Origin: Paraburkholderia sp. D15 | GTDB lineage: Bacteria > Pseudomonadota > Gammaproteobacteria > Burkholderiales > Burkholderiaceae | Assembly (NCBI RefSeq): GCF_029910215.1 | Contig: NZ_CP110395.1 | Coordinates: 4,278,001 to 4,342,000, forward strand | Length of the DNA stretch: 64,000 nt | Reading direction: 5' to 3' | In this document: positions 17,372 through 26,260 of the stretch, one piece after another | Numbering within the stretch: the stretch's first letter is position 1 | How the letters are laid out: every line of letters begins with the position of its first letter | Position numbers and translations under genes: made by a program | The notes under the pieces: generated by a model | What the model was told of the DNA's origin: nothing | Database searches by the model: none | Seen by the model: the letters and a program-made list of their open reading frames with translations, nothing else

Positions 17372-18241
17372 TCAGGCGTGCTGCGCAGACGGTTGGTCGG
17401 CGTGTTGCGCCGCTGTAACTGTCGCAGGCGCCATCCATGGCGTTTGCGACGACATCGCTGGCCGCATCGGCCAGTACTGCAATTCGGCGGCGAGGTGACG
17501 GAAATCGCGCGCAGCCGGTGTCGACGGGAACGCATCGACGACACAACGCGACAACTCCAGTGCCCGCGCCATCCGCGTATCCGCGGCAATGCAACCGGCG
17601 TCTTCCAGCGCCACCGTCAGGTAACGCCCGGCCACGCCGGCCAGGTTGGCGAACGCGGTATGCGCGTCGCTCACGCTCTGCACGTGATTCACCAGCACGC
17701 GGAACTGCGCGAGCGCGTGGGCGTAGTGCAGGCGCTTCATGCAGGCGTACGCCTCGGTGATCGCCTGCGCGACCATGCGCGTGACGATCAACACGTCGTG
17801 CGCCTGTTTCGCGAGCGGCGACAGGTGACCTTGCTGGTCGAGCTGCGCATCGATCAGCACCACGTCCGCCGAACCGTGCAACACCACGCCGAGCTGCGCG
17901 GGCGAATGGCCTTCGCGATTCAGTCGCGACGCCGCCAGCACCGAGAAACCTAGCGCGTGGCGCGCGGCGGCATCGTCGAGCGTCATCTCGCCGCGCATCA
18001 CCGCGGCGAAATTGCCGGCGCCACGCAAGCCGCCGAGCATCGTGCACACCGACAGTTCGCCGAGGCACTCGTCGATCACCAATACGTCCTTGCCTTGCTG
18101 CGCGAGCGCCGCGGCGAGGTTCACCACCGTCGTCGTACAGCCTGCCCCGGTCGAGCCGCCCGTCACCGCAATCACGCGCGAGCCGCTACGCGCCAGCAGG
18201 CGCCGCAGTCCTTCTGCCTGATCGGAGATGAGCTTATCCAA
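17372..18241 (-). CDS. flhG: FlhG/FleN-like MinD-family protein with degenerate P-loop
   Basis: FlhG controls flagellar number and stimulates the FlhF GTPase. The 289-residue product keeps the N-terminal activator helix DQAEGLRRL (residues 7-15), which in FlhG proteins contacts FlhF. The MinD-type P-loop is altered: the sequence VTGGSTGAGCTTTVVN has Ser where the signature lysine should be and Cys in place of the catalytic lysine. The following DECLGELSV replaces the usual DADLG motif. ATP hydrolysis and dimerisation are therefore doubtful. The start is TTG at 18241, overlapping the flhF stop by 8 bp. fliA follows 28 bp later. Confidence 0.88.
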   Translation of the reverse strand: MDKLISDQAEGLRRLLARSGSRVIAVTGGSTGAGCTTTVVNLAAALAQQGKDVLVIDECLGELSVCTMLGGLRGAGNFAAVMRGEMTLDDAAARHALGFSVLAASRLNREGHSPAQLGVVLHGSADVVLIDAQLDQQGHLSPLAKQAHDVLIVTRMVAQAITEAYACMKRLHYAHALAQFRVLVNHVQSVSDAHTAFANLAGVAGRYLTVALEDAGCIAADTRMARALELSRCVVDAFPSTPAARDFRHLAAELQYWPMRPAMSSQTPWMAPATVTAAQHADQPSAQHA

Positions 18242-20291
18242 AGCGGACCTCGTGGAGTTCGGCGGTCGAGCGTGCGGACATCGCGGACAGCAAACCCGGA
18301 ATATCGTCGTCGTGCGGCACGAACGGCGAGTGGTCGCGCGGAATGCAGAACGCGCTCTTGATCAGGAATTTCTTCGTTGCGACGTACAGGTTCTCCGGCA
18401 CCTTCTGACCGGTCGACACGTAATGCACCGGCAGCTTGTAGCGGATCACGGTGTCGAGCACGCCGCCCAGATTGGTGGCTTCGTCGAGCTTGGTCAGAAT
18501 GCAGCCGGCGAGCGGCTGTTGATCCGGCGCGCGCTGATAGGCCTGCACGACTTCGTTGAGCGTATCGCCATGGCTGGTCGCGTTGAGCAGCAGCAGGCGC
18601 TGCACCGGCTGACCGGCACGGCACAGCATCGCGATCTGGTCGGAAACCAGACGGTCGCGCTGGCTCATGCCGATCGTGTCGATAAGCACGATGTGTTTGT
18701 TGCGCAATTCGGAGAGCGCGAGCTGCAGGTCGGCGCCGTCCTTCACTGCGTGCACCGACACGCCGAGAATCTTGCCGAAGATGCGCAGCTGTTCGTGACC
18801 GCCGATCCGGTAGCTGTCGGTGGTGAGCAGCGCGACCTTGCTGGCGCCGAAGCGCATCACGCAGCGCGCGGCGAGCTTGGCGGTGGTGGTGGTCTTGCCG
18901 ACGCCGGTCGGACCCATCAGCGCGAACACGCCGCCACGCTCCATCAGCGCGTCTTCGTCTTCCATCACCGGCAGGTTCGATGCGAGCACCGAGCGCACCC
19001 AGTCCATGCCGCCGTCCATGCTGTCGACGTCGTCAGGCAGGTTGTCGACCATCATCTGCACGAGCTGCGCGGAGAATCCGGCGGCGAACAGATGCTTGGT
19101 CAGCGCGGCGCGCGCCGGGCTGCGACGTTGACGGTCGCCCCACAGCAAACCGGCGAAGTGTTCTTCCATCATGCCGCGCATCGACGACAGTTCGTTCATC
19201 ACCGTGTCGTTGACGACCTGCTCCATGCGCGCCTTGATCGCTTCGGCGACGGCGGCCGGGGTGCGGGCGTCGTCGCTCGACGCGAAGGCCGGCGAGATTT
19301 TCTGCGCGGCGCGGCGCGCGGCGAGTTGCGCGGCTTCGCGCGCCCACTCCGGGGTGTCGATGGTTTGCGCGGCGGCGGCGCTCGCGGCCGGGTGGCCGGC
19401 ATAGCCCGCTTCGACCGTGGAGCCGAGGCCCTTGGCCATCGCGGCAGCCGGCGTCATCGTCGCGGGGCGGGCGCTGTAAGCCCCTTCTTCCTGCTGTTCG
19501 GCGGCGATACGGCGCGCGTGATCGATCAGCCAGGGATTCGATTCGGCCATCGTACGCGGCGTGTGTGCGTCGGCGATCGGCGCGACGGGCGCCGGCGGCA
19601 CGCCGGCAGCCTTCAGCAGATCGGCGCGAATGTCCTGGTTCAGGCGCGCGGCCGCGGCGCGCGCGCTCGACGATTCGGCGGTGCCGGGCTGCGGCAACGT
19701 GACCGGCGCGGACTTGGCCGGCGCGGCGGCCGGTTGCGAAGCGTGCGCGCCATGGTTGCCGTGGGCGCCAGGCAGCGCGGCTTTCGGCGCGGCGGCTTGC
19801 GCGGGCTTTGCCGTTTGCTTCAATGCGGGATGTGCCGTCGGGTTCGCAGCCGCATGGCTGGCGGCCGGAGCCGGCATCGCGTCGAGGTCGTCGCTCAAGG
19901 CGTCGTCATCGGTCGAGTACGGGCCGATGGCGTGGCCGCCGCCGTTCTCCAGGCCCGCTTCCGGGCTCGCGCCGAACACCGACGAGAACACGTCCGGCAT
20001 GCCGCTCGCATAAGGATTCGCACCCGACAAAGCACCGGGGGCCGTGCGCGGCGCGCTCAGCGCGGGATGCCCAGCCGGGCCATTCATCGCGCCTGCCTGC
20101 TGCGCGGCGACGCCGCCGCGCGGCGCTTTCGGCGCGATGGCAGCCAGGTCGCTGTCGGCCAAGGCGACGATTTCGACGCTACCGTCGTCCATCGTGCGAT
20201 TGGACAGTACGACCGCGTCCGCGCCCAAGGCTTCGCGTACGAGACGCAGCGCATCACGACTGGTAGCACCGACATATTTACGAATGTTCAA
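18234..20291 (-). CDS. flhF: Flagellar SRP-like GTPase FlhF with long linker
   Basis: FlhF is an SRP-family GTPase that helps place flagella at the pole. The N-terminal B domain begins NIRKYVGATSRDALRLVREA. The NG GTPase domain has G1 GPTGVGKTTTT (from residue 460), G3 DTIGMSQRD (from 538) and G4 TKLDE (600). Between them is an Ala/Pro-rich linker of about 250 residues, making the protein 685 long against roughly 400-500 usually. The start is inferred as TTG at 20291 because it directly precedes the conserved NIRKY; no ATG fits. The frame runs further upstream without similarity. It heads the flhF-flhG-fliA operon. Confidence 0.92.
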   Translation of the reverse strand: MNIRKYVGATSRDALRLVREALGADAVVLSNRTMDDGSVEIVALADSDLAAIAPKAPRGGVAAQQAGAMNGPAGHPALSAPRTAPGALSGANPYASGMPDVFSSVFGASPEAGLENGGGHAIGPYSTDDDALSDDLDAMPAPAASHAAANPTAHPALKQTAKPAQAAAPKAALPGAHGNHGAHASQPAAAPAKSAPVTLPQPGTAESSSARAAAARLNQDIRADLLKAAGVPPAPVAPIADAHTPRTMAESNPWLIDHARRIAAEQQEEGAYSARPATMTPAAAMAKGLGSTVEAGYAGHPAASAAAAQTIDTPEWAREAAQLAARRAAQKISPAFASSDDARTPAAVAEAIKARMEQVVNDTVMNELSSMRGMMEEHFAGLLWGDRQRRSPARAALTKHLFAAGFSAQLVQMMVDNLPDDVDSMDGGMDWVRSVLASNLPVMEDEDALMERGGVFALMGPTGVGKTTTTAKLAARCVMRFGASKVALLTTDSYRIGGHEQLRIFGKILGVSVHAVKDGADLQLALSELRNKHIVLIDTIGMSQRDRLVSDQIAMLCRAGQPVQRLLLLNATSHGDTLNEVVQAYQRAPDQQPLAGCILTKLDEATNLGGVLDTVIRYKLPVHYVSTGQKVPENLYVATKKFLIKSAFCIPRDHSPFVPHDDDIPGLLSAMSARSTAELHEVRFG

Positions 20292-20378
20292 GCTGGACCC
20301 CCGATGAGGTAAACGGACTAACGGACCGGCAACATACCGCTTCCCATTGAGATCATTATTGCGAAACCCGTCGAGCGA

Positions 20379-20409
20379 CGATCGATGGATAAAGCCTGTT
20401 AAAGGGGGG
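20379..20409 (-). promoter_or_regulatory. Class II promoter block upstream of flhF
   Basis: Minus-strand CCCCCCTTT, 8 nt, then TTATCCATCGATCG. The same arrangement with 13 of 14 matching bases in the second part and identical spacing occurs before flhB. It lies 88 bp before the flhF start. The rest of 20292-20630 holds the flhA terminator and a short GTCAG tandem repeat (20542-20561). Confidence 0.55.
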
Positions 20410-20572
20410 TAATTCGGCCGATGGAAACGTGCCGCAAGTCGCCCGCACGGCGGTTTAAAAAGGGGCGTCGAGCGGTGGGAGACAGCGCGCTCGCGGGTAC
20501 GCTCACGTACCGGACACGCCGCCCGCAACGCGAAGTGACAAGTCAGGTCAGGTCAGGTCAGGCGCCGAAATG

Positions 20573-20598
20573 AAAACCGGCGCTCTATGAGCGCCGGT
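20573..20598 (-). terminator. Terminator of flhBA
   Basis: A 9-bp perfect stem (ACCGGCGCT / AGCGCCGGT, loop CTATG) lies 33 bp past the flhA stop and, read leftwards, is followed by TTTCAT. It separates flhBA from the flhF promoter. Confidence 0.75.
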
Positions 20599-20630
20599 CG
20601 TACGAAACCTTCGAGGCAAGCTGAAGCGCC

Positions 20631-22730
20631 TCAATGCGCCCCGATCAGATTCACCACCTTGATATTGCGCGTATCCGGCACTTCCGCGTACGACAGCACC
20701 TTCAACTGCGGCAGGCTGCGCCGCAGGAAGCGCGCGAGCATCGGCCGCAACGCGTGCTGTACCAGCAGCACCGGCGCCAGCCCGATGTTCTGCTGACGCG
20801 TCATCGCCTTCTGCGTCTCCGTCAGCAGCGTATGCGCGAGCCCCGGCTCCAGCCCCGGATTGGAACCCGTGGACAACGCCTGCGACAACACCCGTTCGAG
20901 GTTCGAGTCGAGTCCCATCACCTGCATGTCGCCGGTACCCGGGAACCACTGCTGGGTGATCGCGCGACCCAGCGCGAGCCGCACGGCGGCGGTGAGATCG
21001 TGCGCGTCGGTGATCTTCGGTGCGTGTTCGGACAGCGCTTCGAGAATCGTGCGCATGTCGCGGATCGGCACGCCTTCTTCCAGCAGGTTCTGCAACACCT
21101 TCTGCAGCGTGGTGAGCGGCAACGACTTCGGCACCAGATCGTCGACCAGCGACGGCGTGTCTTTCTGCATCCGCTCCAGCAGCGCCTGCACTTCGCGGCG
21201 GCCGAGCAGTTCCGACGCATGCGTGACCACGAGGTGGTTCAGGTGAGTCGCCACCACGGTGCTCGAATCGACCACCGTGTAGCCGTACACCTGCGCCTGC
21301 TCGCGCAGATTCGTGTCGATCCAGATCGCCGGCAAACCGAACGCCGGGTCCGTGGTGGGCGTGCCCGGCAGCGCCGCCGACACCTGGCCGGGATTGATCG
21401 CCAGCCACTGCCCCGGATACGCTTCGCCGACGCCCACTTCCACGCCCTTCAGCGCGATCCGGTAACCGTTCGGCCGCAGTTCGAGGTTGTCGCGGATATG
21501 AATGACCGGCGGCAAAAAGCCGATTTCCTGCGCGAACTTCTTGCGGATGCTCTTGATCCGCTTCAGCAGTTCGCCGTCGGTATTCTTGTCGACCAGCGGA
21601 ATCAACCGGTAACCGACTTCGAGGCCGAGCGTGTCGATCATCGTCACGTCGTCCCAGCTGGCTTCGGTGTTCTCGACCGGCGTCATCGCGGCCGGCGCGA
21701 CGTCGACCAGCGCGGTGGTGTTCTTGCGGTCCTCGGCGCGCTTCTTCATCGTGCGGCCGAGCTGGATCAGGCCGCCGCCGAGAATCAGAAACGCGAAGTG
21801 CGGCATGCCCGGAATCAGGCCCATCAGCACCAGAATGCAGCCGGTGATCACCAGCACGCGCGGATTCGTGAACAACTGGCCCGTGAGCTGGGTGCCGATG
21901 TCCTCGTTGGTCGCCACGCGCGACACGATCACGCCGGCCGCCGTCGAAATCACCAGCGACGGAATCTGCGCGACCAGACCGTCACCGATGGTCAGCAGCG
22001 TGTAGTTCTTGCCCGCCGACGCGAAGTCCATACCGTGCTGAACCATCCCGACGATCAGTCCGCCGAGAATGTTGATCACCATGATCAGCAAACCGGCGAT
22101 CGCATCGCCGCGCACGAACTTGCTCGCGCCGTCCATGGAACCGTAGAACTCGGCTTCCTGCGACACTTCCGAGCGGCGCTTTCTGGCCTGCTCTTCGTTG
22201 ATGAGGCCAGCGTTCAGATCGGCGTCGATCGCCATCTGCTTGCCGGGCATCGCGTCGAGCGTGAAGCGCGCGGACACTTCCGCGATCCGCCCCGCGCCCT
22301 TGGTGATCACCATGAAGTTGATGACCATCAGGATGATGAAGACGACGATACCGACCGCGAAGTTGCCACCCACGAGGAAGTGACCGAACGACTCGATCAC
22401 CTGACCCGCGGCGTCGGGGCCGGTATGGCCTTCGAGCAGCACGACCCGCGTCGATGCCACGTTCAGCGACAGCCGCAGCAGCGTCGAGAACAGCAGCACG
22501 CTGGGGAACGCGGCGAAGTCGAGCGGCTTCATCGTGTACATGCTGACGAGCAGCACCATCACGGACAGCGCGATGTTGAAGGTGAACAGCAGGTCCAGCA
22601 GGAACGGCGGCAACGGCAGAATCATCATGCCGAGGATCATGCAGATCAGCACCGGCCCGGCGAGGGCGCGCAAATTGGTGCTGCTCAAGGCATCCGGCCG
22701 TCGAGCGAGGAAACCGGCGCGTGCGTTCAT
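20631..22730 (-). CDS. flhA: Flagellar export gate protein FlhA
   Basis: FlhA is the large export-gate membrane protein of the flagellar type III apparatus. The 699-residue product has an N-terminal region with about eight membrane segments, the FHIPEP signature region (LLRLSLNVASTRVVLL, TKGAGRIAEVSARFTLDAMP, GKQMAIDADLNAGLI) and a cytoplasmic C-terminal domain that docks chaperone-cargo complexes. Length and ends are normal. Its start overlaps the flhB stop by four bases (ATGA), showing coupling. Confidence 0.97.
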   Translation of the reverse strand: MNARAGFLARRPDALSSTNLRALAGPVLICMILGMMILPLPPFLLDLLFTFNIALSVMVLLVSMYTMKPLDFAAFPSVLLFSTLLRLSLNVASTRVVLLEGHTGPDAAGQVIESFGHFLVGGNFAVGIVVFIILMVINFMVITKGAGRIAEVSARFTLDAMPGKQMAIDADLNAGLINEEQARKRRSEVSQEAEFYGSMDGASKFVRGDAIAGLLIMVINILGGLIVGMVQHGMDFASAGKNYTLLTIGDGLVAQIPSLVISTAAGVIVSRVATNEDIGTQLTGQLFTNPRVLVITGCILVLMGLIPGMPHFAFLILGGGLIQLGRTMKKRAEDRKNTTALVDVAPAAMTPVENTEASWDDVTMIDTLGLEVGYRLIPLVDKNTDGELLKRIKSIRKKFAQEIGFLPPVIHIRDNLELRPNGYRIALKGVEVGVGEAYPGQWLAINPGQVSAALPGTPTTDPAFGLPAIWIDTNLREQAQVYGYTVVDSSTVVATHLNHLVVTHASELLGRREVQALLERMQKDTPSLVDDLVPKSLPLTTLQKVLQNLLEEGVPIRDMRTILEALSEHAPKITDAHDLTAAVRLALGRAITQQWFPGTGDMQVMGLDSNLERVLSQALSTGSNPGLEPGLAHTLLTETQKAMTRQQNIGLAPVLLVQHALRPMLARFLRRSLPQLKVLSYAEVPDTRNIKVVNLIGAH

Positions 22731-23938
22731 GCGGAGGCTCCTGAAGCGTCGTCGTTAGCGGGGTTGAGAGTGTCGGCGGCTTCCTGGGCGGCTTCGTCGT
22801 CCGCCACGCCGCCCTTGTCGAGCTCGGGCGGCACGTCCAGGTCGGTCGGTGCGACCGGCGTGGTGCCGCCTTCGGTGTTGAAACGCCGCAGCTGATACAC
22901 CCACGCGAGCACTTCCGCGACCGCGCCGTACAACGGCCCCGGAATCTCGCGGTTCAGCTCGACGTTGTGATACAGCGCCCGCGCGAGCGGCGGCGCTTCC
23001 AGCAACGGCACGTTGTTTTCGGCGGCGATCTCGCGAATCCGCGCGGCCACCAGGTTCACGCCCTTGGCGACCACCTTCGGCGCGCGCATCTCGCCATCCG
23101 CGTATTGCAGCGCGACCGCGAAGTGCGTCGGGTTGGTGACCACCACGTCGGCCTTCGGCACATTGGTCATCATGCGGCGGCGGGCGATCGCGCGCTGCTG
23201 CTGGCGAATCCGGCCCTTGACGTGCGGATCGCCTTCGCTCTCGCGATGCTCGCGCTTCACTTCTTCCTTCGTCATGCGCAATTTCTTGTGGAACTGCCAG
23301 AGCTGGTACGGCACGTCCATCGCGGCGACCACGAACATGCCGGCGACCGTCATGCCGCAGCACACGGCGATCAGATGCGCGGAGTTGGCCAGCGCGAGTG
23401 GCAGCGGCTGGGTCGCCAGCGCGAGCACGTCTTCGCGGCGATTCCACATCGTCGTCCCGCCGATGATGCCCACCACCAGCGTCTTCGCGAGCGACATGCC
23501 GAGCTGGATCGGACCATTGATCGAGAAGATCTTGCCGAGCCCTTCGATCGGATTGAGCCGGTTGAATTTGGGTTCGAGGCCCTTGGCGGACAGCTGCCAG
23601 CCGCCCAGCGCCATCGGCGCGAGCAGCGCGGCGAGGCCGGTGAACGCCAGCACGGGCAGCAGCGCGTAAAGCCCTTCGCGGCTCGCCACGCCCGCGCCGC
23701 TCATCATCTTCCGCGTTTCGAAAACGCTCGCGTGATTGAACGTGAAGGCGGTGCGCAGCATGCCCTGCAAATGTTCGCCGATGCTGCTGGACATGCCCCA
23801 CACGCCGAAGAACCCCGCCGCCAGCAGGGCGAAGGTCGACAGTTCCCGCGAACGCACGATCTGCCCTTCCTCGCGCGCCTTCTGCAGGCGCCGGGGAGTG
23901 GCTGATTCGGTTTTTTCGAGGTCGCTGTCCTCTGCCAC
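22727..23938 (-). CDS. flhB: Flagellar export switch protein FlhB
   Basis: FlhB switches export from rod/hook to filament substrates. The 403-residue product has four predicted membrane segments in residues 35-210 and a cytoplasmic domain with the self-cleaving NPTH motif at residues 269-272, the same position as in Salmonella FlhB. The ending is an acidic Ala/Pro/Asp-rich tail. The start is GTG (23938) after a GGAG site. It heads the flhBA operon behind the shared class II promoter block. Confidence 0.97.
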   Translation of the reverse strand: MAEDSDLEKTESATPRRLQKAREEGQIVRSRELSTFALLAAGFFGVWGMSSSIGEHLQGMLRTAFTFNHASVFETRKMMSGAGVASREGLYALLPVLAFTGLAALLAPMALGGWQLSAKGLEPKFNRLNPIEGLGKIFSINGPIQLGMSLAKTLVVGIIGGTTMWNRREDVLALATQPLPLALANSAHLIAVCCGMTVAGMFVVAAMDVPYQLWQFHKKLRMTKEEVKREHRESEGDPHVKGRIRQQQRAIARRRMMTNVPKADVVVTNPTHFAVALQYADGEMRAPKVVAKGVNLVAARIREIAAENNVPLLEAPPLARALYHNVELNREIPGPLYGAVAEVLAWVYQLRRFNTEGGTTPVAPTDLDVPPELDKGGVADDEAAQEAADTLNPANDDASGASA

Positions 23939-24010
23939 AAAGCTCTCCAGTCGGCCGAGGCACGGCGCCTCTTTCCAGTGAGAGCGATTATTCCCGCTCG
24001 ACGCAAGCGC

Positions 24011-24041
24011 CGATCGACGGATAAGGGCGGAGAAAGGGGGG
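24011..24041 (-). promoter_or_regulatory. Class II promoter block upstream of flhB
   Basis: Minus-strand CCCCCCTTT, 8 nt, then TTATCCGTCGATCG, 73 bp before the flhB GTG. It is almost identical in sequence and spacing to the block before flhF, and related to one before flgB. Confidence 0.55.
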
Positions 24042-24103
24042 TATTTCGAGGGATGGAACAGGGCGGCGGCACACGCCGCCGCCCTGCCCGCGGCACTTTC
24101 CGG

Positions 24104-25399
24104 TCAGAACGCCACGAACGGCGTCTGGCCGCCGGTCGCGGACCGGTCGAAGCCGTAATACACGTAGCGCCCGTAGAAGAACGGCAAGCCGAGGTCGAAC
24201 GAGCTATTGCCGCTGAGCTGCCCGGCGAGGTCGTTGAACGCGTAGTTGCTGGTGTTGAACAGCGTCGACGCATTCAGGATGCCGATGCTGGCCAGCGCCC
24301 GCGTACTGTTGTTGCCGCCGAGCGTCACTGAACGGGTCTGCGCGGCCGACGGGCAGTAAAAGCCCTGCAGGTTGCCGCTGCACTGTGTGATCGACGAATC
24401 CGCGAAAAAGTACGCGTTCGAGCCCGAATCGAGGAACGCCTGCACCGTCGAGCCGTTGAACACACTGCTGTTCAGGTCGCCGTAACCGTCGGTGGTGAAG
24501 GACTGCGAGGCAGCCAGCGGGTTGTTGGTCTGGGTGTTGATGCCGAACACCAGCGTACCCGTCACCGACGCATTGCCGGTATTGCCCACCGGCGGCAATT
24601 GCACGATCACGCCGTTGTTGTCGCCCGCGAAGTTCGCCACCGGATTCGCCACCTGCTGGTTGAGCGGCACCGTGGCGCGCGAGCAGGAGGCGCCGCCGGG
24701 ACATGCGTAGTAATTGCTGTAGATCGCCGCCGTCGACCCTGTCGAGCAGGTCGTGCCGCAGTCGTTGAGCGCGGTGCCGATGCCGAGAATGCCGTTCGCA
24801 CCGAGATCGCTGACGGTGTTTTCCGCCGATCCGCTGCAACCGCGCGAGGGCACCGTGCTGGCGGCCATGTCGCCGATGATCTGCAGCGGAATCGCGCTCG
24901 TCGTTGTTTCGCCGCCAATCGAGACGGTCGCGGTCCGCACCGAGCCCCACGTGTAGCCATCGGCGAAGGTCGCGCACTCGGCAAGCTGGCCCGCGGCCAC
25001 CGAACTGACCGGCAACACGCCGAGCAACGACGGATTGATCACCGAGCTGACCAGCCGCAAGCCGAACGACGCGGTGTCCACCTGAATATTCGGGATGGTC
25101 TGGCAGTTGGTCGCGGAGCCCGGCGCGCAGATCGTCACGCTGACCGTCGGAATATTGGCGACGCCGTTCGTTCCGGCGCCCACCGTGATCTGCGCGGTAT
25201 TCGCCGCACCCACGGCAATCGGCTGCTGGGTCGGACTGGCCGGCAGCGAGCCGCCGTTCAGCGCGGAATTGCCGCTGTTACCGCCATCGCCCCCCCCTCC
25301 GCCTCCGCCGCCGCACGCGACGAGCACCGACATCAGCATCGCCGCCGCGACGGCCTGCCCCCAGCTCTTGAGCTGCACAGCACTACGCATGGTTCGCAT
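24104..25399 (-). CDS. DUF3443-family lipoprotein with pepsin-like motifs
   Basis: Function is not established. The 431-residue product has a lipoprotein signal peptide (lipobox VLVAC, Cys 29) followed by a run of glycines. The mature part contains VDTASFGLRL at 107-116, NGILGIGTA at 202-210 and LDSGSNAYFF at 323-332. This order (D-T/S-G, then GILGxG, then D-S-G) resembles aspartic proteases, except that the first motif reads DTA. Several Cys residues suggest disulfides. The ATG at 25399 follows a GAGGA site. It lies 14 bp after the DUF2844 gene, and the two commonly occur together in Burkholderia. It is not a known flagellar gene. Confidence 0.82.
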   Translation of the reverse strand: MRTMRSAVQLKSWGQAVAAAMLMSVLVACGGGGGGGGDGGNSGNSALNGGSLPASPTQQPIAVGAANTAQITVGAGTNGVANIPTVSVTICAPGSATNCQTIPNIQVDTASFGLRLVSSVINPSLLGVLPVSSVAAGQLAECATFADGYTWGSVRTATVSIGGETTTSAIPLQIIGDMAASTVPSRGCSGSAENTVSDLGANGILGIGTALNDCGTTCSTGSTAAIYSNYYACPGGASCSRATVPLNQQVANPVANFAGDNNGVIVQLPPVGNTGNASVTGTLVFGINTQTNNPLAASQSFTTDGYGDLNSSVFNGSTVQAFLDSGSNAYFFADSSITQCSGNLQGFYCPSAAQTRSVTLGGNNSTRALASIGILNASTLFNTSNYAFNDLAGQLSGNSSFDLGLPFFYGRYVYYGFDRSATGGQTPFVAF

Positions 25400-25413
25400 C
25401 GTCGTCCTCGCTA

Positions 25414-25971
25414 TCACTGGATGTCGGAACCGCTGACGCCGGCAGGCAACGCCGGGGTCAGCCATGCCTGGCCGTTGAACGCGCCCATGTGGCCGCCGGA
25501 ATGGACCACGAGTCCGTTCCGGTCGACCGTCACTGGGCCCCGCGCGCCGCCGCGCGCGGCCTTCGCGGTTTTCACGCCCGCCACGTATTGCGGGAAATAA
25601 CTACCGAGCATGTCGTTCAAATCGGGCATCTGCGGGCCGCGCCACGCGATGCCGAATACCGTGCCGTCGGACGCGAGATATTCGTGGACCACCGTGCCGT
25701 TGCCGAGCGTGGTATCGCGCACGGTGTACGAGCCGGAAGCCGACGAAGCGGAGGAGGAGGACGAGGAAGAAGAGGAAGCACCCGAGGCCGCGCGCATCAC
25801 GCTTTGCGCGGCGCCGCCGACTGGCTGGACGGTGCGGGAGGTGACCGAGGCATCGGCCGGCGGGGTCATTGGGGCGCCGCCCAGACCCGCATGGGCGGAC
25901 GGCACGACGAACAGCGAACTGGGCAAGATGAGCGCCGTAACGATCCCGGCGCGGCGTACACGACTCCACAT
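25414..25971 (-). CDS. DUF2844-family secreted protein
   Basis: Function is unknown. The 185-residue product has a signal peptide (IVTALILPSSLFVVPSAHA) and a mature start GLGGAPM. Low-complexity Ser/Ala residues follow, then the conserved core YTVRDTTLGNGTVVHEYLA, GTVFGIAWRGPQMPDL and LGSYFPQYVAGV. The ATG at 25971 has a GGAGGAG site 7 nt upstream; the frame is open further upstream but without support. It precedes and is probably co-transcribed with the DUF3443 lipoprotein gene. Confidence 0.85.
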   Translation of the reverse strand: MWSRVRRAGIVTALILPSSLFVVPSAHAGLGGAPMTPPADASVTSRTVQPVGGAAQSVMRAASGASSSSSSSSSASSASGSYTVRDTTLGNGTVVHEYLASDGTVFGIAWRGPQMPDLNDMLGSYFPQYVAGVKTAKAARGGARGPVTVDRNGLVVHSGGHMGAFNGQAWLTPALPAGVSGSDIQ

Positions 25972-26164
25972 GACGAGGCTCCTCCCGAGCTGCCGCGCGG
26001 TTTGCACGAGGTGCAACCGGCCGCGTGTATGCAGATCATACGGCACCGCCTTCGCGGCAAGCGGGAGGGTTTCTCCTCAGCTTGCCACCGCCCGGCGACT
26101 GTTTTCACCGGGCAGCCGTGCCGCTGCTTGAGCTCGTAGTATGCCTGTGGTTTGTGTCGCTCGA

Positions 26165-26188
26165 CAGAAAGCGGGCTCGAGGGCCCGC
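26165..26188 (-). terminator. Terminator after cheZ
   Basis: A 6-bp GCGGGC/GCCCGC stem with a 6-nt loop is followed, reading leftwards, by TTTCTGT. It lies about 75 bp beyond the cheZ stop and would end the mot-che operon. Confidence 0.55.
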
Positions 26189-26260
26189 GCACTCACCGTT
26201 TCGCGATGCGCGCTGGTTCGGCCGGACGCCGCTTGCCGGGCGCCCCGCCGTCAGCCGAGA

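Noticed and set aside
20542..20561. Four tandem GTCAG units
   Set aside because: Too short and isolated to be a repeat family or CRISPR; probably slippage in intergenic DNA.
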